From Sipunculus nudus (taxonomy: Eukaryota > Annelida > Sipuncula > Golfingiida > Sipunculidae): DNA of 64,000 nucleotides. How positions within the stretch are numbered: the stretch's first letter is position 1; each line of letters begins with the position of its first letter. Shown here piece after piece: positions 11,276 to 22,912 of this stretch. Where the stretch lies: the NCBI GenBank assembly GCA_026874595.1, contig CM049310.1:45601058-45665057 (forward strand). The letters run 5' to 3'. The translations under genes and the position numbers were made by a program. The notes under the pieces were generated by a model that was not told where the DNA came from, ran no database searches, and worked only from the letters and a program-made list of their open reading frames with translations.

Positions 11276-13212
11276 TTACAGTTTACAAACTTAAAGTTTG
11301 CCTAATATTATAGACTGCTCAGCAAAACTGAACATTGTTCTATCAATTATATATTTATTTTATTAGACGGCAAACAATTCATCTTTGAGGGATGAGTCGT
11401 TTACTTTAGTCCGTTACAACAACGGGTTACCTTTGAATGTTACTGATAATTCTCGTAACCGACAATTTGCGCTGTTAGACTCGAAGCAACATAAGGACAC
11501 AAATATATATTATGGGATAGAAATCATTACACTTCACAACCCAAATTTGGGCTTCACTATCTGCCTGTATGTAGGTAATATGACGTCATCTAAAAGTTAC
11601 CAACCTCGATATAGATGGTTACTTGTGTAGAATATTGACACGACCAATAACCAAAAAGTGTCTTTAACAAGTAATTATTAAGCATTTTTATGAGCTGCCC
11701 TGTCTTTCATATTACAGAAGCGAAAAAAACCGAATATTTCCTGATAGTTGGAAAATTGCATAATTTGAATACTTGGGTACCAAATTTAATCAGGCAGGGT
11801 TTGTTTCCGTGCATTTATAGTTCATCGATAAATATCGGTGAATTTAAGAAATCCCAGACATGTTTTATCACATTTTTTATCACAAGGTGGAATACGCCTA
11901 TCAGAACGTTAAGGTTTATATTTTTATTTTTTTTACGTATTAATGAAAATTCAGCTTTTGTGGCTGATCCAATTCCAAGCGAAAACCAATACAAAACAGA
12001 CTCAATGAAATTCTTCCAAAAATATGTTTAGAAAAAAGTCCAAACTAATTCCATGATTATGTCTAAGGAATCCAGAACGATAACCGGAATAAAGTCTCAT
12101 GTTTTCAGGTCTACTTTCTTTTAATTAATTACTTCCATTTTCGGAATATATTAATATAACACAAGTTTCGATTAGAAGTTTTTGGTGGAACAGACCATAA
12201 GAGTATTAACGATTTCTCCATGTAAATGTCAGCGGACCATTTCTTCAATGCGATAGTATAAAAAATCTGCTCCCAAAATCAATATTAGGCTCTCGGGCGT
12301 TGTTGCATCTAACAAACTGTGAATATTTAAAGACCCCCGGCTGATCACTGACAACTTGTTCCTAAGTTAACGATCAGGAGTCTACAGATAGAAGTTCGCT
12401 TTGGAACAATTAAGGATGATATCAACACAAATTAACGACACAAAGGGAACTTTGTTTTGATTTTAACGGACACGGAAGCGGGCTATCTCGAAACACCTCA
12501 AAGATATGAAATAATGAGAGCAGCCCGAGAAGATTTTAAGAAAATACACATGATAAAATCCGGTAGATTTTTGTTTTCCCGGAAGTCACGCTAACACCGG
12601 ATGCCATTGTTGCCTGTTTGAACGGAGTCCGTATTAATTAACCAGACCGCTTTCGTTTTTTAAATGCTCTGTGCTAAATATGCATTAAGAGCTCATAGGA
12701 ATACGTGGATTACCTCATCTTCCTGAATTTTTGAGTAAATTACCGGTTAAATTATTATCAAATATAACCCTCATCTGATGAATTTCCCGAATCGGGGGAT
12801 CAAACAACCGCAAGAGAGTCACGTTATATCAGCGTTTAAACTATATAATTGTTACCTCACTATCTCATTAAAATTACAATCTTTTGGAGTTTTTGAGTAC
12901 TTGTTACATAGTTAACAACAAGAGAGCCTGACACTGAAAATTTTGGTGGCCCCGCGAGGACGAACGAACTCATCCTTAAATCCGGAATGTTCTGAAAATA
13001 TTAATCATTCGAATTTCGAAGCGTTAATATTGTAATGGTCATTATCTAACTAATCGTCCTGGATGTAACTTTAAGCGTTCTGAGTACCTATTAAAATTTA
13101 CGGAAGGCAGACACACTGTCATGAAATATTAATTGTGAAAATAACAACCCCAAGGCACGAGAGCGGTTTTCTGAGAAGATTAGTCTTCAGGTTTGGTAAA
13201 AAACTTTTCTAG

Positions 13213-13215
<3 letters not shown>
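11276..13215. other. Intergenic DNA between the gene and its decayed copy
   Basis: AT-rich unique sequence. ORFs at 11385-11630 and 11690-12031 (113 codons) have AT-driven composition and no domain. A perfect CRE octamer lies at 11581-11588. No repeat family recognised. Confidence 0.5.

Positions 13216-13254
<39 letters not shown>
13216..13254. repeat. (AT)n microsatellite, left of MITE
   Basis: Alternating AT tract that resumes at 13346 after the small hAT-like element. Confidence 0.95.
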
Positions 13255-13261
<7 letters not shown>

Positions 13262-13341
13262 CAGGGGCGTATCCATGATTCAGGAAAGGAAGGGGGTGGG
13301 GTGGGGGGCCGGACCCCCTGGACCCTCCCCCTGGATTTGCT

Positions 13342-13345
<4 letters not shown>
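13262..13345. mobile_element. 84-bp hAT-like MITE inside an (AT)n array (copy b)
   Basis: Ends CAGGGGCGTATCCA and, in reverse complement, CAGAAGCAAATCCA form imperfect 14-bp terminal repeats beginning CAG, as in the other copies. The middle is G- and C-rich (GGACCCCCTGGACCC). AT arrays lie on both sides, so an 8-bp target duplication cannot be told from the array itself. Confidence 0.65.

Positions 13346-13388
<43 letters not shown>
13346..13388. repeat. (AT)n microsatellite, right of MITE
   Basis: Alternating AT tract continuing the array broken by the element at 13262. Confidence 0.95.
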
Positions 13389-13391
<3 letters not shown>

Positions 13392-13644
13392 GTGTGTATT
13401 CATCTATCATACGTACAAACCAGCTTCTCTTCTTCTTTTTCACTTAAGACATCCTCATAGACCATGTGACATCGGATACCACCATTTTGCCACCGGTCCA
13501 GAAATATAGATCGGCGCAATTAGGGTCATTTGGCGGCTCAGCTTCAAAACGGGGGAATCATATCGCCCGCTTGAAGCTACAGAAACTTGTCCTTAGTAAA
13601 TCAATACTATTAGGAAATCCTTTATATTGAACCGGGGTCATTTC

Positions 13645-13965
13645 ACAGGTCTATATCAAACCAATCAGTGTGTGGTCTCGCGGAAAGGGACGCGGTGTCC
13701 GTGAGAGCGGGTGACGTACTGGGGGCCACTAACAAGGTTTGACGCCTGATAAGCGGTTGGCCCGTCAGAACAGCCAGCGAAAAACAACGACAGGCTCTAA
13801 CAGAAGTCCTGTTTCCTGCAGCAGCCTGTAGATGAAGCTGATGATCCCTGTAGGGGCTGTGTCAAACTTTCCAACGACTTATCCTCTCAGAAAGCCCTGG
13901 GTGGTCGGATGACTGACTTACCGCGGGATTATACTAACAAGGCGGCGTGAGCCAACGCTTTACGA
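13645..13965 (+). pseudogene. Decayed tandem copy of the small gene at 10592
   Basis: Collinear, same-strand similarity to 10592-10955. Anchors are TATA-TCAAACC near the start (13650), AACAAGGT (13731), TCTAACAG (13796), AGATGAAGCTGATGA (13830), AGGGGCTGTGTCA (13852), CTCAGAAAG (13885) and AACAAGGCGGCGTGAGCCAAC at the end. The original ATG is lost. The codons matching Asn-Lys-Val are followed by an in-frame TGA (13739-13741). One extra base near 13845 shifts the frame, and there is a deletion between the first two blocks. Similarity stops near the ends of the coding region, which suggests an old gene duplication whose flanks have diverged. I see no TATA box at the matching distance. Confidence 0.6.
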
Positions 13966-14130
13966 GAATGAGAGTTTTTCCTTAAAGCCTACACATTCAG
14001 TGTAATCCTTTAATCCTAATAGTGTGGATTCACGGATCATTTTTTTCGTAAATGTTAACTGATAACATAAGCTTTCAGAATCAACAGGTTTTTCAACTTT
14101 ATTCATATAATGGTGATGATGTTGATGATA

Positions 14131-14174
<44 letters not shown>

Positions 14175-14267
14175 TAATTAATTAATTAATTAGACGGCAC
14201 CCTGAGACCGCATACTCCCGCAAACGACAAATGAATAATAACCAGACGACTGCTCACTGATGAAAAC
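13966..14267. other. Intergenic DNA with a (TAA)n tract
   Basis: No gene seen. The trinucleotide tract at 14132-14173 and AATTAATTAATT at about 14176-14191 are the only features. Confidence 0.6.
14132..14173. repeat. (TAA)n microsatellite
   Basis: About fourteen TAA units, nearly pure. Confidence 0.95.
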
Positions 14268-14592
14268 TACGCTCCTTACACAGCGCTTTACCTATAGGCC
14301 TACTCCCTATATCCCAAGCGCTCTTTGTTTTGACCTCGTATCCTGAATCGCTACACCAGAGGGGAGCACTGTATTTTGGTCAAATCAGATGAGACCCTGT
14401 GCTGGAAGACAAAACGGTTTACAAGCCATGCGAGGAATACACGGAGCCAATGTTGTTCATTGCGCTTTGAGTGACAGCTCATCGCCCCGGCAACCGTTTG
14501 AACAGGCCACAGGCTCTGAGGGAAAGGCCCCTCACGTGGTTTCTGGGCGGAGCCTAATGCTTGTTGAATGTTTGTTGACTGGTATTTGATTG
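14268..14592 (-). mobile_element. MULE-like non-autonomous element, copy 1 (truncated)
   Basis: Begins TACGCTCCTTACACAGCG, the inverted form of the right end of copies 2 and 3, and stays alignable through TCCTGAATCGCTACACCAGAG, the block near 14400 and GGGCGGAGCC (14546). Similarity to copy 3 ends near 14592, so the opposite terminus is missing. Compared with copy 3 it lacks a central stretch of about 220 bp. The two overlapping ORFs here are shadows of the repeat and not genes. Confidence 0.65.
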
Positions 14593-17009
14593 TAATGATA
14601 AACAATCAAATCTTTAGTCAAACATACCCGATACGTCGTAATACTGCAGTCGTTATATGTGTGGAATCAGAATCGTTGGATAAATGAGTAAGATCATTCA
14701 CCCATCCTGAAATTAAATTATCTATACATTGATACTTACTGTTCTCTGTGTCAAGGTTGATCGTAAAACAATCTTACTGAAATCTCACAAAAATGTTTTG
14801 AGGTATCCTTTTCACGAACAGCCAAAACAAACCGATCATTCTTTATAATAAATGATTGCCGCACTAAACCGTTCTCTTGAAAGTCATCTGTGACAACCCT
14901 ATGAGTTGTTTTATTTTGGTCTTGAAGTCAAGGGAACAATGCCAAGTGTGTTCTGAGGAAGTCCGTGGGTCATTTATTATGTCTACCCATAACTCATGAG
15001 AAATTTGGCATGGGGAAAAACGCTGACCACCAATCTTTGCTGTGTTGGGATGACTATGGCGTCTCAGTTACATTATAAGAGCAATACAGGCGGGAGCTTC
15101 AGCACCTGGAAGGGCCAGGTCTAGGGATAGAGACCAGACGAATATGAACCATCAATTCTCCGGAATTAAGGGTTGGCTTAGGGGCCAACAACGTATATAC
15201 CGTGAAATCAAAATACGATAAGAAACATTTACATACATACAAGGCTAGTATGTCAACTAAAGTGAATATATATTTAAGACTTACAGCGACATCTTAATCG
15301 TTAGGTATGTTTGTTACTCATGTCAACGGTCGCAACTGCAACTGGGTAGACTAATGAAGATGATGGAAATTCTAGCAAAGGACGCCAGTCTGGTGGTTTA
15401 AAAAGGGCACTAGGAATAAGGTTTATGCACTATTCTATTTTTTTAGTTTCTGGGATTTTTTATTGGAGCAGAAACAAGCGCTCATGAGTTTAGTGACGTT
15501 GTATTAATGGTTCTGATATGCTTTTGCAGGAAAGTTTGTGTCTCTTTTGTATGTACATTGATAAATATTCCGATTTAAAAATGGAATTAACAAACAAAAA
15601 ATTCTGATACAGTAGAACACTTATTTACTGATATCATACACTAAGCCACACAAGTACATTTAGATTTGTACATAGCAAATCGTTTAATAGTAACACGGAC
15701 GATTCTGAATCTTATAACACAGTATCTTATATACGTAAAAAATAACACAGAGCATTTTGGAACTGAAGACTGGTGGTTTACGATGCGTAAGTTTTTTTTA
15801 TATATTTTCTGTATCTAGAGTATTTTAGAGAGCAAGAAGTTGAGCATAAGAACAAAAGTGACTGGAAATGCAGAGAAGCTTTGCAATTATTCCAGTTTTT
15901 TATTAAACGTGCTGGTCTTAAATCCTGGTTAACCTGGACAACGTATTATCTATGATATACTCTATAGTGTCTTGGTCTTGACAAAGCCAGGATATTGTGT
16001 GAACACATTACCTGTTTCCGATCTGAGGAGGTTACTACCGGGCCGGCGGCACGGAAACCTGTAAAAAATCCCAAAGAGCCGTTTAACTTGCTGAAACTAT
16101 TGATCTCTCTCTCCTTGCTAATGCAGTTTGACACCGGCATTAAGGGGATGGAAACAACATTCTGAGTGCAAAAATAACCCCCAGCAGCTTAAAGATCATA
16201 TGTTATGATACATCTGTTTTATCCACAAAGAGATGGAAATGTTCACTGCTTCCTCACTCAACCTGTGTCGAAAATGGGAGGCCTCCCGGTCACGTGATAC
16301 ACGACGTCACAGGGCGGCTGTAGCATGAAGCTTCAATAGGAAGTCCCCTTAGGCAATAGAAACGAATGTATAACCCGTTTTGGTATGCTTATTACTGATC
16401 AATATGTTTATTACATTAAAACCCAATTCCTTTGCGCGGAACACTGTTTATAATCGAGAATGTAATTACGTGGAATTTAATCGGTTTTATAATGCTGCTA
16501 TTTTTCTAGACTTATTCAAATTTGCTCCGAAGGATATGTTTAAATTAACATTTTTTACTTTAATCATTTGAAATGTAAAAGGACTTAACTGTTACGGACT
16601 TTGTTAAGCACTGTACAGGTTTTTTTATAACCAGTCTCTAGTTTACACGTTTATTATTACCAGCAGGCAGTATTAGCATCGTCGTATCAATAATGATAAT
16701 TAATAAGAAGGGATAGCCTTTCAATATTCTGATGTCAGAGGATCTATCCGTTGCCAATTTTAGGCACTGTTCATGAGAAAACACATGTAATCATGTCATT
16801 AGGGTGATACATTATCATTTCAGCTTTTACTCTACACAATAACACACCTCTACTAAAGGTGTCTTAAATCCATCTGATCCATATCTAACAGGCAATACAT
16901 TTATTGGAATGTTCTGCAGGGCTTTTAAGGTGTCATATTCTGCAGCTGGTAACAAAGAAAAATCATTTCGTTTTTGTTATATCATGATTTGTGATGGTGT
17001 TGAAATAGT

Positions 17010-17015
<6 letters not shown>
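14593..17015. other. Intergenic DNA, no gene seen
   Basis: AT-rich unique sequence. ORFs at 15946-16140 and 16380-16571 lack features. The only notable spot is 16255-16335 (see separate entry). Confidence 0.5.
16255..16335. promoter_or_regulatory. GC-rich spot with E-box and CRE-like site
   Basis: Contains GGTCACGTGATAC, an E-box (CACGTG), followed 9 bp later by ACGACGTCAC, a CRE-like site, in a locally GC-rich patch. No adjacent ORF begins convincingly. Possible regulatory element only. Confidence 0.2.

Positions 17016-17064
<49 letters not shown>
17016..17064. repeat. (AT)n microsatellite
   Basis: Alternating AT tract directly left of the terminal-repeat element at 17072. Confidence 0.95.
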
Positions 17065-17070
<6 letters not shown>

Positions 17071-17071
17071 T

Positions 17072-17388
17072 AGAGTAAGAGTGACGCCTCTTAGATAAAC
17101 TAACTTATTTATTACACAAGCTTTCGAAGCGTACAGGCTTATTCGTCAGGTTTTAAGTGAGAACGCATAGAGAGGTGTTTATATACAGTAGTGTGAAAAT
17201 GTATACAGTCAAAATTGCAAGAAACTTGGTATTTACATTCTGATTGGATATTAAGTAATATGTTAACCATGTTAGCCTGTGTAGTCGTGATACACAGAAG
17301 TATGCATCGCTCCACTCAAGAAATTCTACGAATCTGCATGTATATGTAGAAGTTATCCACTTGAATATAAACAAGTCACTCCTACTCT
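17072..17388 (-). mobile_element. 317-bp element with 14-bp TIRs, possibly Penelope-related
   Basis: AGAGTAAGAGTGAC at 17072-17085 is repeated inverted at 17375-17388 with one mismatch. Read on the minus strand it ends with CCTGACGAATAAGCC...CGAAAGCTTGTG, which resembles the tail that follows the ORF in many Penelope-like elements (from memory of the family). It could equally be an unrelated MITE. Flanked by (AT)n on both sides. Confidence 0.4.
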
Positions 17389-17424
17389 TTACCTAAACTT
17401 CTTTTACAGACTAACACAGCTATA

Positions 17425-17525
17425 CCATTAATTATATATATATATATAGATATATATATACATATATTTCTATATACATGTATTTGTGTGTATATGTGTG
17501 GGTGTGTATGTGTGTGTGTGGGTGT
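17425..17525. repeat. AT and GT simple repeats
   Basis: TATATA-type sequence at 17433-17480 grading into GTGTGTATGTG to about 17525. Confidence 0.85.
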
Positions 17526-20500
17526 GTGGAGGGCATACACCTTAAAAATGTAACGAAATCTAAAACAATCACGAACCAAGTCAACGTCCATCGTTAAAGT
17601 GATACATTGCATTTACTTGAAAATTGAAAAGTCAGAGTTGTTAAACTCAGAATTCAAAGAAAATCTTTAATGAGGTGCGGTTAATTGTCAAGGACAACCA
17701 AGAGCTTCTATGGCGCCCTACTTTCAAAATGTAATGGATCAGTAATTACAATATGAGAGTTGTATTAATCTGAACAAGCCTGGCAGAGAAGGGTCATATC
17801 CAAGAAAACCAATCGACATCTAACTATTGTTGGGCACTGTTAATATGAAAAAAACTTTGCTATTTTCAGGAAATTTTATGGTAAGTGATTACAGTTTAAC
17901 CATACAAGCAAGTAGCGTTTTATCAAAGTAACGGTAACCTCCCCTAATGTTATACTGAAACATCAGGTTAGGTTATCCTAATAGCACGTGACAAAATTTA
18001 TGTGTATGGAGGATTTCATCCAGTGACCGGGCCCTGATGTGATTGGCTGTTGCAAAGTGTGACATCAGAGGCAACATTTAGAAATGACTTAAATTTAGCA
18101 ATGTTGATTCTTCCTTGATAATTTGGCGCGGACAGTGTCTGAAATACTAAACTTTTGATGAGATATAGAATTTAAGTCACAGGGGATTTCCCTGTGTGTG
18201 ACGTCACTGCCGAATTGACAGTGCTCATAGATGTGCCTATAGTTTTGAACAAATCATACAACACTTTGTCTTTTTGTGGAAAAATAAATAGAAAAATGTT
18301 TTCCTAAAGGAATTGGGTTCAGTTTATGTAAAATATATACTTATATTATTTTCATAGGCAATTGTATTATATGATGATATAATGAAATTTAGGATACGTA
18401 TGCTTGACCATAAGCACGTTGTCTTTATTCAACAGGCACAGAAAGAATAACGGGACACAAACAAGCAAACAAGTGTCAGAATGGAATGTATTGTCAAGCA
18501 TATCTTATTGGTCACCGACCAACCTTCCGCCAGAGGAATTTTTTTACTCGCAACGAACCTCTGCCAATTAGGCACTGTGGGACGGCCGGGCCTACTTGTC
18601 CCAAATGTCAAATTTTAATATCAAAATTTGTTCCATTTCATGGAAACACCAGTTTACATTCCACATGCGCATGCTTACAAAAGGTTACTTATGCCGTGAA
18701 GTCTTCACTACAAAAACACTCATGATTATGTAATTTGCCTTGAAATTCTAATCCTACGTATTTGATCGGACTAATTTTCCCTCTTCACTACATTTATACC
18801 TACGCCGATAGTGTATTTAAAACCCCCAGTGCATGATGGGGTTTGGATTTTAATGCCCATAAACCCTAACCATAAGAGGCGTTCTCTTGTAAGCTCGACT
18901 CTGCGGTGTGGGTCACATAGTATTTAATGAAATGTGTCACGTGACCATTTGCCATGGCGCTTAATATACATGGCAGCTGTATATCTTTTATAACAATATA
19001 TTTGTCTATATACAAGGAAGTTGGTGTTGTAAGTCCTGCCTCAGTGTGTTGATATTGACGATAAACAAACCGCAAATCCGACATAAAACAGACATAAACT
19101 GGTGGTAATATGATGTCGCCGGCAAATTATGCTTTCTTTAGTGCAAGATGAAAGAATTAAGGAAACCGGGAGGAAATTAGACTGTGGCTACTGACTGTAT
19201 TCACATGTCGCAAGTCTTTGTAACTTAAGGTAACAGGGTGGTATTAATATTCACAGAGCCAATAGCCCTGAGGAATAAGGGACCTAGCTAGCTGTTTTTT
19301 GTTGGGCCTTTTCTTCAGGTGACACAACGGACGGCTAAAACAGCTTTAATTGTTTATTTGATTTTTTTTCGCAGAAATATTGCTTTTAATTTTCATTTTT
19401 AACATTTTATTTTTTTCTTCAATTACATACTATGGTTGGTTTCACTTTTAATAAAATTTAATAACATTTTCAGTGTTTCGCGAAGGTTTTGTTTTCGCGA
19501 TCTCACTATACAAAATATCTACACAGAATATGTAACCGTGAATTATACAGTTAAATTATATCGACCGAGTGGAACTTATTTTACATTTGAAAGATCTGAT
19601 ATTATCTAAAATTAAAATCTTTGAATATACAAGATCTATTATTATTTATAATGGATTACCTTTCAACTTGCTTTCGATGATGGAGTATCTTATTCCCAGA
19701 GAATTTATTTACGCGATAATTCCCCTTTCGTCAATATCGCGAATTTGAAACTTTCGCGAACAAAAAAAAAGCACAGTAGGTTAGAGCTGCATGTTTGAGT
19801 AAAGGTGGGCTTGGAATTTTGACCTTTGTTACACCTAAGTCAGAGCTGTACGAAAAAAGAAACAAATACATACACCATCCCGGTATTTTCATTGTAAACA
19901 TCACTGTAAAGCAAAAATATACATACACCATTCTCCTTAGTTTCTGTGGAAACATTATCTATTTTCCCTAAGAAAATTCCGTGGGGGAATTGTTTACCAC
20001 ACTTTATGTTCAAAAGTGGGAAATATGTTTTCTTAAAGTGTAAATTATGTCCAAAAATCAATCGGACTCCGTGACCTCATGACATCATAATCCATTATAT
20101 ATGTCATTGTCATCTGATTCTCAATTTTGTCGTCCTTGCATCCTTGTAATATACTGCCCCTGGCACTCAGTACAGTTAGAAAAACTATCCTCAATTTTAA
20201 TAGATTACCTGATATATCATTATATAAGTTATTTATAAATGTTTGGGCCATACTGAATGTTTTTTTTTTATTTATACGGCATTAACACATTTTGTAATGT
20301 TTCAACATCTACATTCAAATATTACTCTTTATTCATACTGCATTTCTAATTGAAACCCCTTACCAAACACAGCGATATGAGCAAGGCAGAGATATAACAC
20401 AAAATAATAAAGTATTAAAGAGATAGCTTATTAACACGTTTATCTTTTATACCTATTTCCTACGTTTTTTTTTCGGCTAAAATGAAACAGAAAAAGTTTC

Positions 20501-20910
20501 ATAGGATTTACAGAAATACCGCTAGCGGTTTGATATACCAAAGAAAGAATAAATTATATGTTCAGTGGTTACAGACACCTTCCGGATTACGTTTATGCCA
20601 GTTTCTTTGGCAGGTGCTGTGTATGATGGATCTTTTTGAATATCACTTACATGTCCTTAAAACGGTTATTTGACAGTTAGTGGTTGTGGCATGGATCCGG
20701 TGTATTGGACGAGATGGTTAAACGGAAAGATTAAAAAAAAAGGTATGTCAAATATATACGAAACCTAGTTTTTCTCCTTATATTACGATACCTGCCATCA
20801 GGAAATATGTCTATTCAGCATTCATTAAATAATAGCTTGGGGTAATGCACATATTATTGCAAATGTCTATGTACATTCAAGGTCTTGGACTATACGGAGC
20901 GGAAAGGCCC
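17526..20910. other. Intergenic DNA, no gene seen
   Basis: AT-rich unique sequence. ORFs of 60-80 codons at 18429-18725, 18866-19084, 19731-20251 and 20482-20673 have no domains. A perfect CRE octamer lies at 18199-18206. GATATCGCGAA-type CpG patches occur near 19490 and 19735. Confidence 0.5.
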
Positions 20911-21761
20911 TACGCTCCCGAAGCAGCGGAAATCTTGCGCTTCTAAAGAAGCTACTGATTCTCCCGCTGCCTGGTTTTACCGTTTATGATACACTTAGAC
21001 ACCAGGTGGTGGGTCGTTATCGCCATGGTCGCCGTGACTTTTGAACATGTTCAAAACAATCGCACAAAGGTCGCCGAGGAGGTGGGTTGCCCAAAGGTGG
21101 CTCAAAGGAGGCAGAAGGTAGGCACAAGCATTGTCGTGGTTGTAGAATGAAGGCGCAATGCTCGCGTTGGTTGTACAAGGGAAACAGAGGGAAGGCAGGC
21201 ATGAAAATCCTCTAATGTTGCATTTTGGAAAGTTCAAGAGAGGCACAAGTATCGCGTGTCGGGACATTCTCTCTGAGCCTGTGCCACAGACTGTGACCTA
21301 TTCAAACGGTTGCCGGGGCCATGAGCTGTCACTCAAAACAAATGTAAAAACAGTTGCTCCGTGTATTCCTCGCTTGGCTGGTAAACCGTCATGCTGGCAA
21401 CACGGCTTAAAAATTATGTAGATTCCTTGTCGCATCAGTTGTGTGTCGCATATCGGGCATTGTTTACCCGCAGTCAAGAAGACCACAACTATTTTTGGAA
21501 TAAGTTTGTGGTCTAGCTCATACACAATGGCCTCTTCAACCCCTAAAAAATTGCCAACAGCATTTACATTTGCTATTTATTAACCATGTGACCATTTCAG
21601 GCAACCATAGACGTCGTGTCTTCCAGCACGGGGTCTCATCTGATTGGACCAAAAAAACAATGCTCCTCTCTGGTGTAGCGATTCAGGATACGAGGTCAAA
21701 ACAAACAGCGCTTACGATATAGGTAGTAGGCCTATAGGTAAAGCGCTGTGTAAAGAGCGTA
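20911..21761 (+). mobile_element. MULE-like non-autonomous element, copy 2
   Basis: 851 bp from TACGCTCCCGAAGCAGCGG to GCGCTGTGTAAAGAGCGTA. The terminal seven bases are perfect inverted repeats, with a CAGCG match further in. Flanks are GAAAGGCCC (20902-20910) and GAAAGGTCC (21762-21770), a 9-bp target duplication with one change, typical of Mutator-like elements (established knowledge). A left subterminal inverted repeat runs CAGCGG...CCGCTG around GCTTCTAAAGAAGC. Position 21010-21240 is GC-rich and absent from copy 3, and about 175-190 bp near 21400-21620 is absent from copies 1 and 3. No transposase. Confidence 0.75.
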
Positions 21762-21897
21762 GAAAGGTCCATGGTTAGAACCTTGCTCCTGCGTGAAAAG
21801 CAAAATGATGAAACCTTGATATAACCTGGGAGATTCTCTCTAATGTCTAAGCGACATATTATGTCCTCTGGATTATCCTTCGCCCCTAGAATATAAT

Positions 21898-22219
21898 ACC
21901 AAGCATAAACAAGCGCTAGCCAGATTGAGATGTTCATGTCATGATTTGATGATTGAAAAGGGAAGGTATAGATAGAGATTCTGGACGAAGAGGAAAGAAT
22001 ATGCAAGTTTTGTATTAACCATGGTTTTAATTTAATAGAGGATGAGTACCATTTTGTACACGAATGTTTTTTATATAATGATTATAGGAAAAAATTATTT
22101 GAGAAAGGGTCTACATGCATCAAACAATGAAAATTTTATTATTATTTTTAACTTAAGGGAAGAGAAAGAAATAATCAGATTTGCAGCATACGTATTTCAT
22201 GGTTTTAAATTAAAATAAA
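21898..22219 (+). pseudogene. LINE reverse transcriptase C-terminal remnant
   Basis: Translation in shifting frames gives KQALARLRCSCHDLMIEKGRY, then ERICKFC, then IEDEYHFVHECFLYNDYRKK, then EEKEIIRFAAYVFHGFKLK and a stop. The CxxC...H...C pattern with EDEYHF is the zinc-ribbon (zf-RVT) found at the C-terminus of many animal non-LTR retrotransposon polymerases. Two frame changes are needed, near 21970 (beside an in-frame TAG) and near 22125 (after a TGA), so it is dead. The copy is 5'-truncated near 21898, about 130 bp right of the MULE-like element. Confidence 0.75.
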
Positions 22220-22740
22220 CTTATATGAAATGACTTTTTTAACAATAATACTCAATATTTGAGTTATCTTTAATAGTTCATTCATCTATTGAATGACGAC
22301 TGGATTGTAGTGTATTAATGTGTTCTGAAAAATAGTAATTGTTATGGACATGCAGGTATTTTACTATTATTACTGTAATCTCCTGTAATGTTTTTGATTA
22401 CAGGATATCCACTTCTAATATACCTTGCGTATACACCGGTTGTACGTATAAGGGAAATGTGTAACAGACTGTTTGATGTTTTCATTTAGTTTATTTATTT
22501 GTTTTCTTTAGCAACTTTCAGTTACAGTTTTGAGTTATTAAAAGGCAAATTGCAAGCATTTGATGTTAAGACAATAAAGTTATAATTGTGTGATAAAAGC
22601 CGCCAGCACACATACATAGTATATGTTAATTATGTCACATAAATATGTTACAGCTGCTTAAATGCATGAAGATTTGTATATTCTAAATTGGATCTATAGG
22701 CCCAGGCCTCCTTTTCCTGAATAAACTTGTTGTTGTTATA
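22220..22740 (+). mobile_element. 3' UTR and tail of the LINE remnant
   Basis: About 500 bp of AT-rich sequence after the reverse transcriptase stop, ending GGCCTCCTTTTCCTGAATAAA (AATAAA at 22720-22725) and a short TTG microsatellite. Short 3' microsatellite tails are usual in several LINE clades. That this belongs to the same insertion is inferred from position and from the tail. Confidence 0.5.
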
Positions 22741-22853
22741 ATATCCGAAATCGAGAAGGTTTAATAACAACACATCATTCTTATTGCATGTTTTTTACTC
22801 ATCTTCGTTCAAAGTGCATACTACAGGCCATATATGCAACCCTTTCCTTTGAT

Positions 22854-22855
<2 letters not shown>
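22741..22855. other. Short intergenic spacer
   Basis: No feature seen between the LINE tail and the (AT)n array. Confidence 0.6.

Positions 22856-22903
<48 letters not shown>
22856..22903. repeat. (AT)n microsatellite, left of LTR-like block
   Basis: Alternating AT tract ending TATTATATATTC next to the candidate LTR. Confidence 0.95.
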
Positions 22904-22910
<7 letters not shown>

Positions 22911-22912
22911 TC

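Noticed and set aside
13193-13447. ORFs on both strands with long Tyr-Ile runs
   Set aside because: These are translations of the AT array and of the MITE inside it. The same applies to the Ile-Tyr ORFs at 36385-36606 and 4789-5061.
20995-21525. Several ORFs of 60-90 codons on both strands
   Set aside because: All lie inside MULE-like copy 2; none has a transposase motif or other domain.
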